Made by a program: the position numbers and the translations under genes. Shown here one piece after another: positions 57,393 through 64,000 of a stretch of 64,000 nucleotides of DNA. Numbering within the stretch: the stretch's first letter is position 1; each line of letters begins with the position of its first letter. The notes under the pieces were generated by a model, which worked only from the letters and a program-made list of their open reading frames with translations, was not told the origin of the DNA and did not search any database. The stretch is from Agelaius tricolor (taxonomy: Eukaryota > Chordata > Aves > Passeriformes > Icteridae). Location of the stretch: NCBI GenBank assembly GCA_023055355.1, contig JALJCS010000022.1, positions 11,353,501-11,417,500 of the forward strand, written 5' to 3'.

Positions 57393-60300
57393 ATTTACTC
57401 ATCCCCGGGACTGGGACTGTGCCTCAGGGCCAATCTCATGGGCTAAATCTGCTCATTCCCACACTAGAGACTGACAGGGCTGCCACCTCTCTCCCCACCC
57501 CATGACAGAGACATTTGGGGCTGGGAATTGTAAGGAGAGCCATGCATAAGATACCAATTAGTCTGTGAGAGCTCCTGGGGTTCCTTGTGCTGAGCTGCAA
57601 TGGAACGACCATGCCCTGGACAGCCCCAGGGCTGGGGTTCTGCCTTTCCTCCCAGCCCTGCAGAGGCAGGGCACATCCCTCACCCTGTGCAGGAGTACCT
57701 GCCATGGGGACAGCATCCCTGCTGCTGGAAATACCTGCTCTCCTCAGAAAGGGAAAGGAATGTGTTCTGAGGAACGCTGCACAGTGGATCAATACCCATT
57801 CTGCTCCTCAAGTTGGTATTTCCAGGGGGTTATTTATCTACAGCCTCAGAGCTCTCAGCTGAAGAGCAGATTGCTCAGTTTATACCCTGCAACCAGGTGA
57901 ATGAAGATTTGCAGATTTGCCACTCAATCTGAATACACATGGAAATGAAGAGAGAGGGAAAGAGATAAGTAATATTCACTGCATTTGGGATTTGCTTTCC
58001 TTTTGAAGCTGCATCTGAACACAGACTAAAAACATAATCTTCCCAGATCCAGGCTCCAGGATTTTAATCTGGATTTCTGGCTGATAGCAATTAAAAGCTG
58101 ACAGCACAGAAGTATTTTATTTAAAAGAATGATTGGCCTAATGGTATTCAACTGAAGCATGGCCTCCAGATTGGAGCTGGTCACATGTACAAAGTGTGGG
58201 GAATAGCTGAGTTACTCAGGATCACAAAGGGAGTTAATAGAACTGGGATTCACATTCAATGTCTTTTTCATTATCAGCTCTTTGTTCTACCCATTAGTAT
58301 ACACTGACTCCCTTTGGTAAGATCCTTTGTATTTCCAACTTATCAGGGTCTCATAAATGAAAGCCATGTGCTTTTATCTACTCATTCCCTTTAATAAGTG
58401 TCACAAACATTCTGTGTGATTGATTAACTGGTAACAAGAAAGAGACAAAATAGGAATATGCATATTAGCATATTTTTCTTTGCTCAAAGACATGCATTTT
58501 ATACTTACGTGGCACTTATAATACATCAAGCTGCCAAAACTTTTAAACAAAGGAGGAACTGAATTACAGTACCAAACACAGTGACAAGGCCAGATTTATC
58601 CTTGGTGTAGCTCACTGATGTCAGCAGAGTTAACCCAGAGATGGAATAGGCTCAGCACGTGTGCATGAAACACCCCAGTAAGCTCAGAGGGATGCTCACA
58701 GACTTTGCAGCCAGAAGGGACTGTTAGCATCATAATCTGACTTCCTGCAGAAACAGGGTGAGAGGATTTCACCCATTACACCCAGCTGATGGACTGCAAG
58801 GTTACATTCCCTTCCCATAGCAGGGGAGTTGTTTGGAATTGCTGTGGGAAGATGCTCTGTGTCCCCTGGAAGGGCTGGGAGGCCTCCCCTCGCCCCTGAT
58901 GGCAGTGGGAGGCTTTGCTCGCTCTGTTCATGCTGCATTTGGCTCTGTGGGGATGGAGATGGAGGCTGAAAGGCCTCATTGCACCCAGCTTGGGAGGGCT
59001 TCCCCCTGGAGGGTTTGTGCTGTGCTGCTCCTCTCAGCAGTGAGGGGGGCACAGGCTGGGGTGGGAAGCTCTGAGAGCAGATTGGGGGTGAATTCACCTG
59101 TTCTAGGCACAAAAGGCTCTTGCAGAGGTAGGGAAGGAGCCTGGCAGTGGTTGGCATCCTAAAAAACACTTGATACCTCTGTGGCAGTCAAGGCACAAGA
59201 ACAGAGTAACCAGGAGTGCTGGCACTCAGGCCTGGGTGAGATTTACTGTTACATGCAAGAAGGAATAAACTCTGTATGAGTGCATTTACTGAAATGCCTC
59301 CTCTGCACACCTTTGGAGGCCAGTCCCAACCTGAACTGTAACATTTCTCTAACCTTTCACCATCTATAACTCGCTGAGTGTGTTGGTGTCTTACCTCAAA
59401 CACTCCCTGCTCTCCAGACAGCACCTTCCACCACACCAGTGCTGTGATCCACAGTGATGCCCACTCAGTGCATTCCTACTGATCATTTCACACAAGAACC
59501 TCACATTTCTTTCTTATTGATAAATCATGATCTGTAAAATTCCTGTGAGGTGTTACATGTTCCCTGAATTATGATGGGAGGCTGAGCCATGGAGCAGACT
59601 TAGTGACATTTTTACTCTTTGCAAAGCTAGGTCAAGAGCTGGAACCTCACCTTGCATCTCTGAAAAGGGTTTGTTTGGACCAGAGGGTGTGTCTCCCTCC
59701 CATACAGAACCACCCTGGGTGATTTCTCACTCTGCTGTTTAAATGCAGCTGAAGAACAAGTCAGTCCCTTCCCTTATGCTGCAGTTTCTTTTTTACAAAG
59801 TACTGCAGAAGCACAAATCCATTAGGATTCATCCCATCTCTATATTTCCTGACACAACCTGCCCTTTTTACCTCCTGAACTCTGATCCTGAACCCAGGGC
59901 TGTGCTAAGCCTGAGAAGATCTCTGGGATAATTCTGCTCTGCACTCCCAGCTCTGGCATCTTATCTCACAGCCAGTTGTTTGGAGGGAGAGGCACATTTG
60001 CAAGATTATCTTTTGGCTTGTGGCAGCAGAAATCAGAAACAGATTATCTGAAATGAGCAGCTCCTACCATTTTATCTCCAGGCCAGGTGGACATGGATGA
60101 CCTAGAAGGATATATTTAGCAGGGAGCACTCCAGAGCAGAGTGCATGTGTGTATCCAGTTACTAACTGTTAATCATGTCTCCTTCCCCTGAACTGGCCAA
60201 CCCGAAGGACACCTGGCAATTCTGGAACATTCCTGCTGGATTACTAATATCAATATGAAGTGAAAGAGCTTGAAGAATGTCACATTAGTTTCTGATGGCT

Positions 60301-61719
60301 CCCTTCCCTTCTGATGCTTCTGGCCAGCAGGCTTTGGCAGATGTGGCTCCATTCTGTCCAAATGCAATCCAAGGGTTTAAGAATGTGCTCACTTTCCTGG
60401 GACCATCTGTTTGCTTTTCTGCTGAAGGAACTCCAGCCTCTTTGGCAACCTCAGTGTATTGTACTCCATAAATCCTGACATGTAGCAAATTTTTTTGGCA
60501 GATCTTGAATCTGAATGTCATCCAAATTGTTCATTATTGATATTAAAACCGATTTGTGCATCACCAACCATTAAAGGAATGCACTAAATATCTCCACGAG
60601 TGAGAAACCCAGTGGTCCATCAGAATACATTTATCAGCAGCACTGTTAAAATGGAAGAGGAGCTCTGGGGCTTTCCCTGCTATTGCAAAAGCACACACCT
60701 AAGAGCAGCTGCAGGACCCAAAAAGAACAAAGAGCCAATGTACAAGACAAACAGCCAAAAGGAAGGTGCCCAAGGACTGCCTGGCACGGTCCAACACGTG
60801 CTGTCTGGAGCAGGGAGTAGAACCTTGCACTTATTACTTACTCCACAAACCCTGTGTGGCCACAGCAAGGTCTCTTCACCCTACATGGGTCTGATATTCT
60901 CTTCAAGTCATCCTCTACACTGCAGGATCTTCAAGGCATCATCAGGCTGGTAAAATAGTGACTGTGAATTCTTTTACTGATGTCCAGAATGGGCATCTGT
61001 AGCACAACAAAGAACAATGAACCTTTAAAAGTGAATTTCTACAAAAATAATGATGTGTATACTTTCTGTGCATGTAGAGTGCATACCCACACTATCTTTA
61101 ATTAAAAATGAATAATTTTCTAGATAAGGAAATTGGGGTAAAATTAAGTTTACCAGACTTATTTTTAAGGTCTCAAAACTCAAACTGGAGTTTTGCATAA
61201 GTGCTGTGGGGCTATTTGGCTTCAGTTGTTTCTGGTGTTTCAGTTGTCACCATTCAGACTCCATATTTCACACAATTTTTCGTAGAAATCTTGCAGGAGC
61301 TTTGGAAAAATCTTACACTTGATCTTCCATATAGAAATGAACTTCATTTCTTATTGAAATATATTTTTTAAAAAGATCTACAGTTAGACAATGTAACAAT
61401 CTATCCTGACACACCATATTGAGAGCAAGGATTCTGTTGACATTGCCTCATCTTTTCTTAGTCCTGCTCCAACAATTATTAAAAATTCTTATATGAGGTT
61501 TTTCCCCTTTATAGTTGGACACAGATGACAAAAAGTAGAAATCAGACAACTGTTTCAATGGCACTTAGGCTGTACAGTCCCACAGCAAACCCAAGGGTTG
61601 GCTCCAGAAAGAGCATCACCATTCTGCTTCCTTTGTCTTTTTTCTTTGTAACAGGTGGTTCAGAAATGTCTCATTCTTAGAGAAGCTTCTCTCCATGAAC
61701 TAAATGGTTTTTTGGAAAG
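57393..61719. other. Unique noncoding sequence with possible regulatory blocks
   Basis: About 4.3 kb without a recognised gene. The repeat-free AT-rich stretches 58010-58640 (TGTGATTGATTAACTGG, ATATGCATATTAGCATATT, which holds overlapping near-palindromic ATGCATAT words at 58457-58474) and 60960-61480 could be enhancers. Open frames are short and unrecognised. Confidence 0.4.
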
Positions 61720-61997
61720 GTGGGAATCAGTCTCTTTTCTCAGGTAACAAGTGATAGGATGAGAGGAAATGGACTCAACATGGGCCAGGGGAGGTTTGGG
61801 TTGAGCATCAACAAAAATTTCTTCACCAGAGGGGTTGTGCAGTCCAAGGCAGTGGTGAAATCACCATTCCTGAAGGAGTTAAAAGCTGTGTGGCTGTGGC
61901 ACAAGGGGACATGGGTTAGTGCTGGCCTTGGCAGTGCTGGGGAATGGTTGGACTCAATGATCTCAGAGCTCTTCCCCAATCTAAAGGATTCTGTGAC
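61720..61997 (+). mobile_element. CR1 3' fragment, about 280 bp (sense)
   Basis: 'AGTCTCTTTTCTCAGGTAAC', 'AAGTGATAGGATGAGAGGAA', 'AATGGACTCAACATGGGCCA', 'GGGGAGGTTTGGGTTGAGCA', 'AATTTCTTCACCAGAGGGG', 'GGTTGGACTCAATGATCTCAG' and 'GGATTCTGTGACTCC' follow the classic CR1 consensus very closely. It is a different, more conserved-looking subfamily from the copies at 517, 34380 and 54044. Confidence 0.96.
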
Positions 61998-64000
61998 TCC
62001 TTCTCTCTGTGTGAACATGCAGCCTCGACAGCAGGCTAAACTTTTGAACTTTTCCTATATATTCTCCAGACACTCTTGCAGATCCTTCCCCAGTTAATTT
62101 AATGCTGCTGAAAGGCTGCAGATTGATAGCTCAGGAGACCAAAGCCTGTAGTTACAAGCAGGTAATTATTCAGGATAAATGCTTCCTCCCACCACCCTGT
62201 CACGGTGACTCCAGCCCGGGAGCAGCCAGACCAGGGCTGGGATGGGGGCACTGCCTCTGCCACAGCTCCAAAATCAGCCTCTTTGCCCAGGTCAGTGCCA
62301 GTCACAGACCTAGCATGGATTTTAGGATGTAGCTGTGTCTCCACTGGAAAATGGAGGGAGGGTGCCAATGCTTATGGACCTCTCTGTTGCCAGGCTGGCT
62401 CCGTTACAAGTGGCACTCAGGGATTTCAGTGAGCAGCCTTCCAGCCTCCAGCCAGAGCACAGGGTCTGAGGAAATGTGTTCCCAATATCACCCAGGGTGA
62501 CAAAGGAACAGTACTTTTAATCAGCTCTGCTCCTTGAAGTGATCTCTCTCTCCTGCTCTGCCCCTCCCAGCACAGCACAAAGCAGGGGAAGCACTTCACT
62601 GCCTCTGAGGGGTTTCATTTCCTTATCTAGACGGGTGTTTTTTATCATTGCTGCTCTTCTGGGTTGTCTCACTTTCATCAAACTGCTGGGCCTATTAAGT
62701 GAGCAGAGGATCACTCCATATATTTCAGTTGGGATTAAAAGCCCTGCTCTGATATCCTGCTTTTTGCTGTTACAACCTCTTCTCCTCTCCACTTGGCCAT
62801 GTCACCCTATGGGGGCTGACACTCAGTCAACAGCTCCTGCTTTCCCCTGCACAGGAGTGCAAATCCTCTTGTACCTTGTGCACTTTCCTTGCAATGTGAA
62901 TCTGTACAAACCAGTGCAGTGGGAACAGAGATGACAACTGGAATGGATCAGTTAATAACCTGTGAGATAAAAATCTGTCTTTAAGGTGAAGTTTTGCTCC
63001 TGGTCATTCATTACTGCCTGAAACCTCCTGGCTTCCCCAAGGCAGGCATTGCCCAGGGTGGGACATGAGGAGCTGGTACTCCTTTGCATATTTATGGGAA
63101 TCTTCTGCTGTAGGAAGTGGCAACTTTGCTATCAATCCTATTCCATCACTGTCTCTATTAATGCTCATGCAACCCAGGGTTATATAACTGGCTGAGAGGA
63201 CACCCTCGTGGATTGTCAGGAAATCTGTATTCTATTTCCTGTACCCTGTTGGATAATGGATTCTCCATGAGTTTGGATTTCCATATGTAAATCTGGGATA
63301 CTAATTCCTAACCTGTTCCTGGAATTTATGGAGCTTAATGGGTGAGAAGTTATACCTAATTAAACACAAGTGATTGGTATGGAAGAAGATAAGGGGCTGG
63401 CTGTGATTTGTGCCCCGGTGTTCAGACATGACCTCTACCCCAACCATTTCTGCTAAAACACCAATGTTCCAGCAGAGCTGGTAACATCCCCAGTCCCAGG
63501 TACAATATCTTTGCAAGACACTACATAATGCTGTGGCAGATAATTCTGACAGCCAGCTCCCACAGGAAATAACAGCAATCAGAAACCCGAGCACCTTCAG
63601 TGAAAGTACAAGATGTACTTCTGAACTTGCCTCCTCATCACCAAGGCTCAGCAGCACACATTAGGAACAGAAACAAACCTTTTCCAGATAAAACACTGGG
63701 CTGCTTCCACAGGGGAGGACAGGAGAAAGAAAGCATCTGAGGGATGTTACTCATCTCCTTTAATACACTCTGAAGTGCATCAATACAGGGCGTGGGGGAG
63801 GCACAAGGAATGACACAGCCTCACGAGTCATGCAGGGCTTGGGGCAAATGCTGATGGCCAGCTATTCTCCATTTCTTTGGAAAAATGGAGCCAATAAACA
63901 CTGACTGCCCTGCAAAGACTGCAACTTCTTTCTTAGGAGCAGAGCTGCCACTGAATGTGCACCAGCTGGTAGGAAAAGCTTTGCAGTTCAATAGCACCTT
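61998..64000. other. Unique noncoding sequence to window end
   Basis: No exon, RNA gene, tandem repeat or named transposon was seen. The open frame at 62539-62934 has hydrophobic stretches but no recognisable family, and is probably chance. Confidence 0.45.

Noticed and set aside
1..64000. CRISPR arrays, bacterial operons, tRNA or rRNA genes
   Set aside because: The tandem arrays lack unique spacers between repeats, no cloverleaf or rRNA core was recognised, and the CR1 content shows this is avian nuclear DNA.

Overview
This looks like vertebrate nuclear DNA, almost certainly from a bird and probably a songbird. The main evidence is about fifteen short, 5'-truncated pieces of CR1 LINEs. They carry the typical avian CR1 3' end, with 'CCTTCCAACC...TTCTGTGATTCTGTGA' in sense or 'CACAGAATCACAGAAT...GGTTGGAA' in antisense. 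Interspersed repeats are otherwise sparse, there are several GC-rich minisatellites, and one CpG island is visible. Nothing bacterial or viral was seen. I could not recognise a protein-coding exon on either strand. The long open frames all fall in tandem repeats, the CpG island or CR1 copies, or lack any recognisable family, and several begin at non-ATG codons. I read the window as intergenic or intronic sequence around one promoter.

Layout. 1-10.3 kb: mostly unique noncoding DNA with CR1 fragments and a 26-bp minisatellite (1902-2054). 10.3-13.4 kb: the main landmark, a CpG island of about 2 kb (11160-13110). It is broken up by exceptionally long homopolymer tracts and has a plausible plus-strand CCAAT/TATA-like core promoter near 12443-12515. 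14.4-17.9 kb: two nearly identical 397-bp segments exactly 3.1 kb apart. The second has TG...CA ends and a 7-bp flanking direct repeat, so it looks like an inserted element, possibly a solo LTR of an uncatalogued family. 20.0-25.6 kb: a perfect hairpin, a 570-bp AT-rich microsatellite block, a 30-bp x ~18 minisatellite, an AT-rich G-poor block, and 15-bp and 50-bp tandem arrays.

26.8-52.5 kb: largely unique, AT-moderate sequence. Several blocks are rich in homeodomain, POU and PBX/MEIS-type words and resemble developmental enhancers, including two exact TGATTGACAG sites (35347 and 36630). CR1 fragments are scattered through it. 52.5-55.4 kb: a 490-bp GAATCA-type hexamer array between two 10-bp direct repeats, a 400-bp CR1 copy, and a TTTAA/TTTTA pentamer array. 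55.4-64 kb: unique noncoding sequence with three more CR1 copies.

The simplest overall reading is a developmental-gene neighbourhood: a CpG-island promoter amid candidate enhancers in a gene-poor region. The gene was not identified, and conservation cannot be judged from one sequence. No new protein-based system was found. The most useful leads are the 397-bp duplicated element, the homopolymer-rich CpG island and the candidate enhancers.
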